DNA of 64,000 nt from Pseudoalteromonas luteoviolacea (GTDB lineage: Bacteria; Pseudomonadota; Gammaproteobacteria; Enterobacterales; Alteromonadaceae), in contig NZ_JWIC01000010.1 of NCBI RefSeq assembly GCF_000814765.1, positions 10,001 through 74,000 of the forward strand, in the 5' to 3' direction. The notes beneath the pieces are model-generated. The model had not been told where the DNA came from. It searched no databases and worked only from the letters and a program-made list of their open reading frames with translations. Shown here piece by piece: positions 8,333 through 16,508 of this stretch. A program made the translations under genes and the position numbers. The number at the start of each line of letters is the position of its first letter. The stretch's first letter is position 1.

Positions 8333-8965
8333 TTAAAACTCTTCTGAAATCATTACATTAAAATTAAAGTCTGTAGGAGGAAGACCTCTCAAAAACTTGA
8401 ATTTCAAGGTCATGTCTTTGCAACTTCCACCTGTGTTTTGCTGTCGTGAGATCACCCACTTATCACCAGAGTCACTGGCACTAAATGATCCACATTGAGC
8501 GCTCACACTCATCTCCTTACTTGAACGACCACTCAGATCGAAATACAGGTCTTGACCCCAATCACCATCTACTGGAAACGTCGTTGTATAGCCAACCAAG
8601 TACCCGCATGAGCCTGGGTATTTCGAATAATAAACAGGTGTTAAATTTGATAAATTTATTTTATAACGGGCGCCACCAACGTATATGGGGCCTGGCGCAA
8701 CATTGCCCCCTGTTGCATTGCGACCTAATGTTAGCTTCGGCGTTGTAGAGCGACACATAGCCCTGAGCACATTGCAGCAATCAACGACCGGATCATTTGT
8801 CGCGAACGTATATGGGCCAAAAAACTTGTCAAAATTTGTATCCTTATTAAGCACATTTTTTGACGCGTTCAATGTAAATTGCTCATCAAAAACCTCATCG
8901 GCGCTAGCTTGAAATGACAACAAGGTCACCCCTGAAAGCAGAGCTAATATCATTTTTTTATTCAT
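8333..8965 (-). CDS. Secreted paralogue 3 of the block (subfamily I, long)
   Basis: Unrecognised exported protein of 210 aa. The signal peptide ends near ASA (about residue 22). It is followed by an N-terminal extension of roughly 70 residues with the motif DCC...MC, then the shared domain: YVGGARYKI, PVDGDWGQDLYFDLSGRSS, SAQCGSFSASDSGDK, TGGSCKDMTLKF, and the terminal VMISEEF. The mature chain has six cysteines, three in the extension, one in the loop SCGY, and two conserved. The same six-cysteine pattern is found in the protein at 9789. It lies 100 bp after the preceding paralogue, with a 7-bp stem-loop in the gap. Function unknown. Confidence 0.86.
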   Translation of the reverse strand: MNKKMILALLSGVTLLSFQASADEVFDEQFTLNASKNVLNKDTNFDKFFGPYTFATNDPVVDCCNVLRAMCRSTTPKLTLGRNATGGNVAPGPIYVGGARYKINLSNLTPVYYSKYPGSCGYLVGYTTTFPVDGDWGQDLYFDLSGRSSKEMSVSAQCGSFSASDSGDKWVISRQQNTGGSCKDMTLKFKFLRGLPPTDFNFNVMISEEF

Positions 8966-8997
8966 TCTTTTTCTCTTTTGATATTCTTTTTTATATA

Positions 8998-9015
8998 GAG
9001 CAATCTCTATCGCTC
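8998..9015 (-). other. Stem-loop between paralogues 2 and 3
   Basis: GAGCAAT (8998-9004) and ATCGCTC (9009-9015) form a 7-bp stem with one G-U pair and a four-base loop in the minus-strand transcript, about 35 bases upstream of the start codon at 8965. No U-tract follows. Confidence 0.4.
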
Positions 9016-9065
9016 ACCTTGAATCGCTCTTCACCCTCATTTAAATCAGTAAGGGGAACGTCGAA

Positions 9066-9668
9066 CTAATTCAGTTGTTCTGAAATCATGATATTTAGAT
9101 TCACGGCAAAATTATTTGGAAGCGTCGGTTTATCGAGTGAAAATTTCAGCCTCATGTGCTTGCAACTTCCTTTCGTATTTTGTTTTTTCGAAATCAACCA
9201 TTTTGAGCCAGAGTCAGTGGCACTAAACGAACCGCATGATGCGGACAAGGTCATTGACATAGACGAGCGGCCGCCAATATCAAAAAACAAGTCTTGGCCC
9301 AAGTCGCCATCAACAGCAAAACTCGTTTCCAAACCGGTTAAGAAAGTAATTGGGAATTTGATCCCAAAGGGCGCTTTAAAAAATCGCGTTTCATAAATAG
9401 GCGTGAAGTTTGAACGCTCTAGGGTATAGCGTGCCCCACCAATATAAACGGGTTCAGGTCTTACGACGGACCGTGCGGCACTGAGTATTTGCGCTTCCGA
9501 AATTGAGCTTAGCGTGTTGATATCCTGCAGAGACAACTCAACTGGTACACCGCTTAGTACATCGCTAAGTAAATCGACATCACGTTGCAGTGGAGTATCT
9601 GCATTGCTAGCCGCTGCATCAGTCCCTACAGACATTAAAAGCAGCATCACAGAAGTTATGTTTTTCAT
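9066..9668 (-). CDS. Secreted paralogue 2 of the block (subfamily I, cysteine-poor)
   Basis: Unrecognised exported protein of 200 aa. The signal peptide ends near residue 19 (TDAAA). The N-terminal extension has no cysteine and is predicted helical (LSLQDINTLSSISEAQ). The shared domain is YIGGARYTLERSNFTPIYET, FAVDGDLGQDLFFDIGGRS, LSASCGSFSATDSGSKW, GSCKHMRLKF and IMISEQLN. It is most like the product at 9789, sharing the SAA...VV.P.P stretch before YIGG. It has only the two conserved mature cysteines. The missing extension cysteines and the missing loop cysteine go together, which suggests they bond with each other in the relatives. Function unknown. Confidence 0.86.
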   Translation of the reverse strand: MKNITSVMLLLMSVGTDAAASNADTPLQRDVDLLSDVLSGVPVELSLQDINTLSSISEAQILSAARSVVRPEPVYIGGARYTLERSNFTPIYETRFFKAPFGIKFPITFLTGLETSFAVDGDLGQDLFFDIGGRSSMSMTLSASCGSFSATDSGSKWLISKKQNTKGSCKHMRLKFSLDKPTLPNNFAVNLNIMISEQLN

Positions 9669-9710
9669 TTAACTATCCCTAAATGTTTTATATCTACTCA
9701 GTATTCGCCA

Positions 9711-9734
9711 TTGCGCCCTGTTGTCAGGACGCAA
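9711..9734 (-). other. Strong stem-loop between paralogues 1 and 2
   Basis: In the minus-strand transcript UUGCGUCCUG and CAGGGCGCAA form a 10-bp stem (one U-G pair) with an ACAA loop. No U-run follows. A second inverted repeat, TGGCC (9743-9747) with GGCCA (9763-9767), lies beside it. The pair fills most of the 120-bp gap and could set relative expression of the two genes. Confidence 0.5.
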
Positions 9735-9788
9735 CTCTCCTGTGGCCCCATCAAATGATAGAGGCCAGACTACATAGGTTTTTAGTGT

Positions 9789-10439
9789 TTACAGCTGCTC
9801 AGAAATCATGATATTTAGGTCGATGTAACTTGGCGCCGTGCTATTTGTGAAGCTGTACTTCAGCGTCATCTGTCTACAGCTTCTGGCCGTATTTTGTGAT
9901 TTCGAAAGTACCCACTTAGTGCCAGAATCAGATGCACTGAATGAACCACATGAAGCCTTTAAAGTCATTGACTTGTTTGAGCGACCACTGATGTCGAAGT
10001 ATAGGTTTTGTCCAAAGTCACCATCTACCGCAAAAGTTGCTTCATAGCCAGTCAATACTCTGTAAACAATTGGCTCGTAGGTACAAGGCTCAAAGAAAGT
10101 ACGCGTTTCATAAATTGGCGTGAAGTTTGACTTGTTTAAGGTATAGCGCGAGCCGCCAATATAAATTGGCTGAGGCTGAACCACTGCGTATGCTGCACTC
10201 ATCATTTCTTCCATAGAAACGTTTTCTTGAGCGCTATAATGACATATCTGAATAGGCTCGCCAGGACGGCGCTCACAACAATCTATTGGAAGACGAAATG
10301 GGTCGTCGATAGCTGCTAACGCTTCAGTCGCAGACTGTGCGCTCACTACATTACCCGCTTCTACCACATCGCTTGCTAGTGCGTGAAAAGATAGCGCTGA
10401 AAGCGCTGATACAAATGCAAATGCTGTCTTGTTATTCAT
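9789..10439 (-). CDS. Secreted paralogue 1 of the block (subfamily I, long)
   Basis: Unrecognised exported protein of 216 aa, the first of the nine small genes in transcription order. The signal peptide ends near LAS (about residue 23). The extension contains DCC and a nearby IC, followed by a helical stretch (MEEMMSAAYAVV). The shared domain is YIGGSRYTLNKSNFTPIYET, GYEATFAVDGDFGQNLYFDI, KASCGSFSASDSGTKW, RSCRQMTLKYSF and IMISEQL at the C-terminus. There are six mature cysteines. The domain shows short alternating hydrophobic runs typical of beta strands. Together with the products at 4579, 8333 and 9066 it forms subfamily I. Function unknown. Confidence 0.87.
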   Translation of the reverse strand: MNNKTAFAFVSALSALSFHALASDVVEAGNVVSAQSATEALAAIDDPFRLPIDCCERRPGEPIQICHYSAQENVSMEEMMSAAYAVVQPQPIYIGGSRYTLNKSNFTPIYETRTFFEPCTYEPIVYRVLTGYEATFAVDGDFGQNLYFDISGRSNKSMTLKASCGSFSASDSGTKWVLSKSQNTARSCRQMTLKYSFTNSTAPSYIDLNIMISEQL

Positions 10440-10490
10440 GTTGGTTTCTCTTTTTATCTTTTAATTAGTTTAAGTTTTGGGTACATCGGT

Positions 10491-10517
10491 CGGCGCATTC
10501 CCTCTTGGAATGCCCCG
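10491..10517 (-). other. Stem-loop between the PKD lipoprotein gene and paralogue 1
   Basis: GCATTCC (10495-10501) and GGAATGC (10507-10513) form a 7-bp stem, extended past one mismatch by CGG (10491-10493) with CCG (10515-10517). It is the most GC-rich hairpin of the block. The minus-strand sequence after it lacks a U-run, so read-through into the paralogue array is likely. Confidence 0.5.
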
Positions 10518-10537
10518 TCCATCCCCTATATTTTGGT

Positions 10538-12922
10538 TTAATTTTGTTTATTACAGATGCTTATAAAGCCTCGCGAAGCAATGCTCTCAGAATAGAAAAC
10601 ACTGGCTCGTGTACTAGTTGGTGATATCACTTTCAAGGAATCATCTACATACAGTTCATATATGGCTGTAGCCGGCAAGCTAAATGAACTCGTTGCTTTA
10701 CCACTTTGGTCTATCGCAAAACTTACCTTTTGATCATGCGTCGTTGGCAACTTACTGATCTCAGGTATTGTATACACTAGACGATAACCGACCTCCACGA
10801 CCTCTGGGCCTGTATATTGTGGGCAAGTATAAAGATTGACTTCCACCGGCTGTAACATCGCAACAAACACATCACCCATTTCAACTAGGAAGTTATCCTG
10901 TGTGATTGACGGCGCAGTGTACGTAGAAGATGCCAAACGACTATCTTGTGTGCTTACCTCTAACGCTTTACCTTCTTCAATTTCTACCCAAGCATTTAGT
11001 CTGCCCATATCATCAGTGAAGTGCTGTACACCGTTGATATTTAATTCAGCGTTAGCAACCGGCTTATTGAGTGAATTAAGTAATCTTGCTGTGACTGTGC
11101 CACTTATATAAGAAACGGGATCTGTTACCGTCACATCAATAGACTTGCGACTCGTATTGCCCGCTGAATCACTCACTTGTAGATGTACCGTATAGTTACC
11201 TGCCATATCAGCCAGCAAGCTGTTTGTTGCTAAGTTATCCGCTGATAATTGTGCTGTCGATCCTGCTGGTTTATCTAAAGACCATTGGTAAGTCAGTACA
11301 TCACCTTCTGGGTCATAACTGCCAGACGCATCAAACTGAGCTTCACTACCTAGTTGAATCGCTCGTGGGTTTTCGTTGACGAATGTAATTACTGGCGATA
11401 AGTTTTCCGTGACGCTCACGGTGTGGGTAACCGGGTCAGAGAAATACTGTCCATCGTTTGCGCGCACAGACACGGTATAATGACCTAATACAGACGGTGT
11501 GAAAGAAGCCTTTCCATTTTCTATTTGCAAAATGATGTCACTGGCAGCGTCAACGACTTGCCATTCGAAAGTCAATGGATCATTGTTCGGGTCAATACTC
11601 TGTGTTGCATCTAGCACAACAGGTTCACCAATGAACACTGTCTCAGGGGCAGAGATTTTAGCCGTTGGCTTTTGGTTATCATCAACAAAGAAAGTGCGTG
11701 GTTTAGAAGTCACTGCTGTCACACCGTCAGATACAGTCAGTGCAACCACATATTCACCGGCAACATCTGGGTTCAACTGCGCAGATGCTTCCGTTGCCGA
11801 TAATATCTCACTGCTACTTTGTGCAGGTCGACTTTGGAGCTGCCATTGGTATGTAAGTAGTTCACCTTCTGGATCATAACAAGATGCGCATGTCAGTGTG
11901 ATTGGCGCAATACGTACATTGCTGTCTGAACCGAGATCTACAATCGGCGGTAAATTATCTGTTGTTACGGTAAAGGTGTAGACGGCTTGAGTCATTTCAC
12001 CTTTTGAATCAGTTACTTGCACAGCCACTTCGTAGTTACCCAAAGTTGCTGCCGAAAAGCTCACTTGTGGACCTGACACAGCGCTTAGAGTCACATCCGC
12101 ATCAACCGGCTGAGACAGCACTTGCCATGCAAATGTTAGACGATCAAATCGATCTGGATCATAACTTTCAGAAGCGTCAAGACCGACCACTTCATTGAGC
12201 TTTAACTCGCCTTTGGCTTCTTTAATCACAACGACCGGTGCAGAATTTTCGCTGAGCGCGTCACTGGTGATCTGTAACGTATCCGTAGCAATATCACCAA
12301 ACTCATTTTCAACTTTTAACTCGACAAGGTATTGACCTACCTGATCCGCTACAAATGCCGTTTTTACTCTCTTATCTTTAAAGATCCTGGCACTGCTTCG
12401 TTCTGGCTGAGAGAGGATCTGCCATTTATAACCGGTGATCACCCCATCTAATGACTTACTTGCGCTACCATCAAGTGAAACCAACTGGCCCTGTTTGACG
12501 GTTACATCTCGACCAGCTGATGCGATGACAGTTTGCTCTGGCGTAAACTCAAAAGACGCTGCCTCACTCATTGACTGACCATCATTTGCCGTCAGGGTAA
12601 GAATATAGTTATCACTATCTGTGAGTAATACCGACACTTCAGCACCTTGATTCTGCGACAATGCGACCGGAATACTGTCAACGCCTCTTACTAAGCTCCA
12701 CTCGTAGCTCAATGCATCACCGTCAGCGTCATAACTTTTACCTGCGTTAAATTGCAGCGGTCTGTTAAGCAATAAATTTGCAGAGTCAGCAGTGATAACT
12801 GCAACAGGTACTTGGTTGCTAGCACCTTGATCATTTTCTGCCAGTGTTTGTGCACTCGTTGATCCGCCACATGCAGCTAAGAAAGCACATAAAGATATAG
12901 GTAAACCATTTTTCAATACCAT
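10538..12922 (-). CDS. PKD-repeat lipoprotein of the block
   Basis: Exported lipoprotein of 794 aa. A type II signal peptide ends in a lipobox (LAAC, lipidated Cys about residue 18) followed by GGS. From about residue 35 to 600 there are some six tandem immunoglobulin-like domains of PKD type. Most carry the family signature: a D-G/A-S-x-S-x-D-x-(D)G turn, a Y-x-W strand and a Y-x-V-x-L-x-V-x-D strand (for example SYDADGDALSYEWSL, SYDPEGDVLTYQWSL). The fourth has a CxxC in the turn (TCASCYDPEGE). The C-terminal 190 residues form a different region with two further cysteines. PKD domains usually act as spacers or protein- and glycan-binding modules on secreted proteins. It is the only lipid-anchored member of the block, so a surface-tether role is plausible but inferred. 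No enzymatic domain was seen. Confidence 0.88.
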   Translation of the reverse strand: MVLKNGLPISLCAFLAACGGSTSAQTLAENDQGASNQVPVAVITADSANLLLNRPLQFNAGKSYDADGDALSYEWSLVRGVDSIPVALSQNQGAEVSVLLTDSDNYILTLTANDGQSMSEAASFEFTPEQTVIASAGRDVTVKQGQLVSLDGSASKSLDGVITGYKWQILSQPERSSARIFKDKRVKTAFVADQVGQYLVELKVENEFGDIATDTLQITSDALSENSAPVVVIKEAKGELKLNEVVGLDASESYDPDRFDRLTFAWQVLSQPVDADVTLSAVSGPQVSFSAATLGNYEVAVQVTDSKGEMTQAVYTFTVTTDNLPPIVDLGSDSNVRIAPITLTCASCYDPEGELLTYQWQLQSRPAQSSSEILSATEASAQLNPDVAGEYVVALTVSDGVTAVTSKPRTFFVDDNQKPTAKISAPETVFIGEPVVLDATQSIDPNNDPLTFEWQVVDAASDIILQIENGKASFTPSVLGHYTVSVRANDGQYFSDPVTHTVSVTENLSPVITFVNENPRAIQLGSEAQFDASGSYDPEGDVLTYQWSLDKPAGSTAQLSADNLATNSLLADMAGNYTVHLQVSDSAGNTSRKSIDVTVTDPVSYISGTVTARLLNSLNKPVANAELNINGVQHFTDDMGRLNAWVEIEEGKALEVSTQDSRLASSTYTAPSITQDNFLVEMGDVFVAMLQPVEVNLYTCPQYTGPEVVEVGYRLVYTIPEISKLPTTHDQKVSFAIDQSGKATSSFSLPATAIYELYVDDSLKVISPTSTRASVFYSESIASRGFISICNKQN

Positions 12923-12945
12923 GACATTAATCCTTTTCCGTATTA

Positions 12946-13500
12946 TTAATTCTGAGCTGCTAACCTAACCGCTTCATTCAGTGCCATACCTTGACGGCCC
13001 AACTCTTTTGCCTGTGCAATTAACAGCTCTCGTTCGTACATAATCTCTTGGTCAACCCCTGTGTTGGCTGTACCTGAAACCAATGCTTGTTTGTTTCTTT
13101 CCTCTACAAGGGCTTGTAATGATGAAACACGCTCGTTTTGAATACGTGCGGCCTCGCGGTAATCATTCACTTGCTCCTTAAGCTGCGGAAAATTAGTAAT
13201 AATGAAGTCGTAGTATTGATCTTCTTGGCTTTTGTCTACATTTCGAGTCTTCTCAATTAATGTAGAAGTGCCTTTGTAAGCTTTTGCTTCTGCTATGATT
13301 TCTTCAGCCGTTTTTATATTTGTATTCATGGGCTCACTACTTTCTTCAATAATTTCTTTTTCAGCCACTGGCAACGTTTCTTTCTCGTGCTCTACAGGCT
13401 GGTTTTGGACTTGTTGCGTTTCTTCAGGTGCATATAAACTCATACCGATATAACCAGCGGCAGCTGTACACAACAATGCAATAACAACTTTTGCCTTCAT
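12946..13500 (-). CDS. Anchored coiled-coil protein of the block
   Basis: Unrecognised protein of 184 aa. An N-terminal hydrophobic segment (about residues 4-22, VVIALLCTAAAGYIGMSLYA) is either a signal anchor or an uncleaved signal. It is followed by a Glu/Gln/Pro-rich acidic linker (about 25-60) and a charged helical region (about 60-180) with heptad-like spacing, ending LAAQN. There is no cysteine outside the hydrophobic segment. It lies 61 bp after the 651-aa gene and 23 bp before the lipoprotein gene, so it is part of the same transcript. A scaffold or connector role is a guess. Confidence 0.8.
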   Translation of the reverse strand: MKAKVVIALLCTAAAGYIGMSLYAPEETQQVQNQPVEHEKETLPVAEKEIIEESSEPMNTNIKTAEEIIAEAKAYKGTSTLIEKTRNVDKSQEDQYYDFIITNFPQLKEQVNDYREAARIQNERVSSLQALVEERNKQALVSGTANTGVDQEIMYERELLIAQAKELGRQGMALNEAVRLAAQN

Positions 13501-13561
13501 AAAAAAATCCTAAATCAATTGGGTGGAAAAAAGAGGGGGAAGCCCCCTCTAAAATGTTGAC

Positions 13562-15517
13562 TTAATTACACTGATTTTCGTTAACACATACTTTTGCTTT
13601 AATTAGCGCACTACCTTGGTAAACGTTGAAAGTTTCTTTCTCGTAACGTCTCCAGATTTTGCCGTATGTATTTGAAACATGTGAAGTAGTACCCTGAGCT
13701 TTAGAGCCACCGATGGTGTCTAGTACTCTCAGTACAACGTTTGCAAATTGACATACTTTGCTTGCAGGACATACTTTGTTCAGACCATCACCAAGCTGAG
13801 CACCTACAGTACTATCACCTGCATCAGTCACTTCTGGGTCACTTACAACTAGGTCATAAGATTCAGCATACGTTGCCAAGAACATTTGCCACATATCAGT
13901 GTAAAGTTGCGACTCAAGCTCTTGAACCATTGCTCTTGCTTCTTCAGGGTTATTCGACTCAGGTACTGCACTTAGTGAACATTCCATGCCTAAGTTATCA
14001 CGAGCCGTTTCGCGGATATGATCCCAGCTACGAGTCTTAGATCTGAACCAGCTCCAACCTTTAGATTTACCAGTGTTTCTCCAGTAAGAATGCATACGGT
14101 CGACGTCAATAGAACACTCACCTTCGATTTTGCCAGGATATGCATAGTAGTTGTAAGAAAGCGCAATATTGGCTGCAAAGACCGCATCGTTGTCATTCGC
14201 TCTGTATTCATCAGTTACGATAGTCCAACTGTCTTTAATGCCATTGTTATCTGTGTAAGTGTATGAACGTGCGCTATTTTCAGCATATGCACCACAACGC
14301 GCATCTTTAGTTACATTGAAACTAATATCGCCCGCACGAAGTGAGTCCCAAGTCGTAGTATCAAAATGGATTTGGTCGCCTACCGTTTCACGCTCGAATG
14401 GCGTTGCTCTGTCACCAATATTACCGAAGTTAATCACAGTATTTGCAGGGTAAGACCATACATTTTTACGATAAAGTGGAGCTTGGTTAGCTGTTACGAT
14501 GTTGATATTTTCTTTCGTTACACCTGAGTTTAAACGAATATCAAAGATATCAAGTTGCTTAACGTCGTAGCCGTGCTTACCTGCACGCGTTAATGCATTC
14601 GTCAGGATAGCAGCTTCGTTATCAAACACATTATATCCAGCAGACGCTGTACCAGCGATTAAACTACCCGCTTCATCAACTGTCTTTTTCTCGAAGTCAT
14701 ATGCGTTATTCGCGATAAGTGACTGGAATCCATATAGGTTAGTATTGAACTCAAGTTGTGTTTTTAGGCGATCAAGTTTGTCAGTAAACGCATCGTACAA
14801 ACCTTTGGCTTCATAGTATTCGAGACGAATTTTATCTAACTCAGCAGCAAACATGTCTGATTGTGCCTTTGCAGCACTGATCAATGGCGAGTAATAGTTA
14901 ATTTCACGCGTCATACATGCAATCATTTCCGTTGGATTAGTTCCATGTAAGACGATACACTTGTTCGTTGCCTCAGATTGGTCTAGACGCAAAGAGTCTA
15001 TTTCTTTGTCGATAGTGCCTTTTTCGTTAACAAGACCTAACCAAGTTGTATGAAGGACTCTATACTGGTCAATAATACTTTTATTTTCAGTCGCTAAATC
15101 AACGATTTCGTTATATTTAGTACCGATGTCTTTAGCGATTTTTAAGTTTTTCGCTGGGATAGCTACTGTCAATTGGAAGTAGTTACTGTAAAACTCATCA
15201 TTATCAAGCGCTTGTTTTACTTTTACCGGTGAGACAGGCAAGTTATGTAACTGAGTCTTCATATTGACGTAAGAGGAACAGCTTGGACCACCACCTATTT
15301 CATAATAAGTACCGATAATCTCTTTGCTATTGGCTGGACCAACATACAAAGTGCGATCATCTTTATGATCTCTAACCACATCACCAATACCAGCTGGCGA
15401 GTACACGCCGATAGAGCTGAGTGGGTTCCCTGAAGTAGCATCTGGCAGTGCGAAAGCAGAAGAATGTGCTAACGCTGCTGCAACTGCAACAGATGTTGCG
15501 AGTAATTTACCGTACAT
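13562..15517 (-). CDS. Large secreted protein of the block, 651 aa
   Basis: Unrecognised exported protein. The signal peptide ends near SAFA (about residue 23). A short N-terminal region (TLYVGPANSKEIIGTYYEIGGG) precedes a long, probably coiled-coil segment (about 115-275, for example ELDKIRLEYYEAKGLYDAFT). A mixed region with many aromatic residues follows (about 330-500), then a further helical part and a cysteine-containing tail ending NENQCN. There are ten mature cysteines, an even number, as expected of an oxidised extracytoplasmic protein. No catalytic motif was seen. It lies 52 bp after the 305-aa gene. The helix-plus-beta organisation recalls that of the 607-aa protein, but I see no convincing identity between them. 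What it does is unknown. Confidence 0.85.
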   Translation of the reverse strand: MYGKLLATSVAVAAALAHSSAFALPDATSGNPLSSIGVYSPAGIGDVVRDHKDDRTLYVGPANSKEIIGTYYEIGGGPSCSSYVNMKTQLHNLPVSPVKVKQALDNDEFYSNYFQLTVAIPAKNLKIAKDIGTKYNEIVDLATENKSIIDQYRVLHTTWLGLVNEKGTIDKEIDSLRLDQSEATNKCIVLHGTNPTEMIACMTREINYYSPLISAAKAQSDMFAAELDKIRLEYYEAKGLYDAFTDKLDRLKTQLEFNTNLYGFQSLIANNAYDFEKKTVDEAGSLIAGTASAGYNVFDNEAAILTNALTRAGKHGYDVKQLDIFDIRLNSGVTKENINIVTANQAPLYRKNVWSYPANTVINFGNIGDRATPFERETVGDQIHFDTTTWDSLRAGDISFNVTKDARCGAYAENSARSYTYTDNNGIKDSWTIVTDEYRANDNDAVFAANIALSYNYYAYPGKIEGECSIDVDRMHSYWRNTGKSKGWSWFRSKTRSWDHIRETARDNLGMECSLSAVPESNNPEEARAMVQELESQLYTDMWQMFLATYAESYDLVVSDPEVTDAGDSTVGAQLGDGLNKVCPASKVCQFANVVLRVLDTIGGSKAQGTTSHVSNTYGKIWRRYEKETFNVYQGSALIKAKVCVNENQCN

Positions 15518-15569
15518 GATTGTTATTTCCTTTATTAGTTTATTGAATTTTGTTAAAAGTAATTAGCAC

Positions 15570-16487
15570 TTAAAGCCTTGTGCTAAGTTTGTTTACTGCG
15601 CCTTGGATAATCGAACGGTCACGACCGACATACTTATCAGCAAGCCAATTAGCTTGAGAGTTCAGATAGTTGTACAACTGAGCAATGTCGATTTCATTTG
15701 AGCTTAATTCTGATGTCACTGCGCTGCGTAAATTAGCCAGCTGCTGTGTACACAAGCTACTATATGAGCCGCTACCACAATTCGCTTCCAAATAAGTTTT
15801 CGTAGAGGTGAGATCTTCAAGTATCACTCGTAGATCTTCCGCTAGGATTTCGTCTTCAATGTCAAACTGCATAAACTCTAACGTGGCAACGGTATTATCA
15901 ATTGCTGCTAGCAAGTTTATGTGACCTGTTGAAGGTACTGCTAAACTGGCCATTCTTTCTAAATGTAAATTGAATGACACGAGGTGCGAGGCAACTGCGC
16001 TGAAGTAACGCGGTTCTGGGTATTTCACCATTTGCTGAACTTCTAACTTACAGCCTGGTTTCATCGCTTGGAATCCTGTTGCGCCATCTAAGCCGCTAAA
16101 ACTCACTACAGAGTCTTGATTACCGTGAGTCAGCTCAATTGAGTTCGGCTCATATGTGCGAGACCCTGCAATACGGTTCGAAACAGATGAACCATCACCA
16201 TTTGACAAGGTGTAACGCACTGACAGAGGACGCATAGATTCACATTCAAATGTGTAGTTTAGTAACGTCTTGTACAGGCCGTTTTCAATGATACTGCCAT
16301 TGGCATAACTGTTGCTCTTCTGTGCAAAGATGTTCTTCCCACTAAAATGACATGGTGGTAAAAAGCGTTCTCCCGTTGAAGTTGCACGAGACTGACATTG
16401 TTGGTCAGCATTAAAAACCTCTACTGGAAAGGCGTGCGCTGCCGCCGTCCCTGCCAGTGACAAGGTCGCTAGTAATAAAGCTTTCAT
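15570..16487 (-). CDS. Secreted protein of the block, 305 aa
   Basis: Unrecognised exported protein. The signal peptide ends near AHA (about residue 19, before FPVEVF). The first half (about 20-170) is rich in Ser, Asn, Gly and alternating hydrophobics and is probably beta, containing four of the six cysteines. The second half (about 170-305) is predicted helical (ILAEDLRVILEDLTSTKTYL) with the last two cysteines close together in NCGSGSYSSLC. It starts 21 bp after the 607-aa gene, so the two are almost surely co-transcribed. Function unknown. Confidence 0.84.
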   Translation of the reverse strand: MKALLLATLSLAGTAAAHAFPVEVFNADQQCQSRATSTGERFLPPCHFSGKNIFAQKSNSYANGSIIENGLYKTLLNYTFECESMRPLSVRYTLSNGDGSSVSNRIAGSRTYEPNSIELTHGNQDSVVSFSGLDGATGFQAMKPGCKLEVQQMVKYPEPRYFSAVASHLVSFNLHLERMASLAVPSTGHINLLAAIDNTVATLEFMQFDIEDEILAEDLRVILEDLTSTKTYLEANCGSGSYSSLCTQQLANLRSAVTSELSSNEIDIAQLYNYLNSQANWLADKYVGRDRSIIQGAVNKLSTRL

Positions 16488-16508
16488 TGTTTTTTCCTTT
16501 AATTGAAC

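Noticed and set aside
4579..10439. Small paralogues as chaperone-usher pilins
   Set aside because: No usher or PapD-like chaperone is encoded in the block, and the C-termini lack the penultimate-tyrosine pattern.
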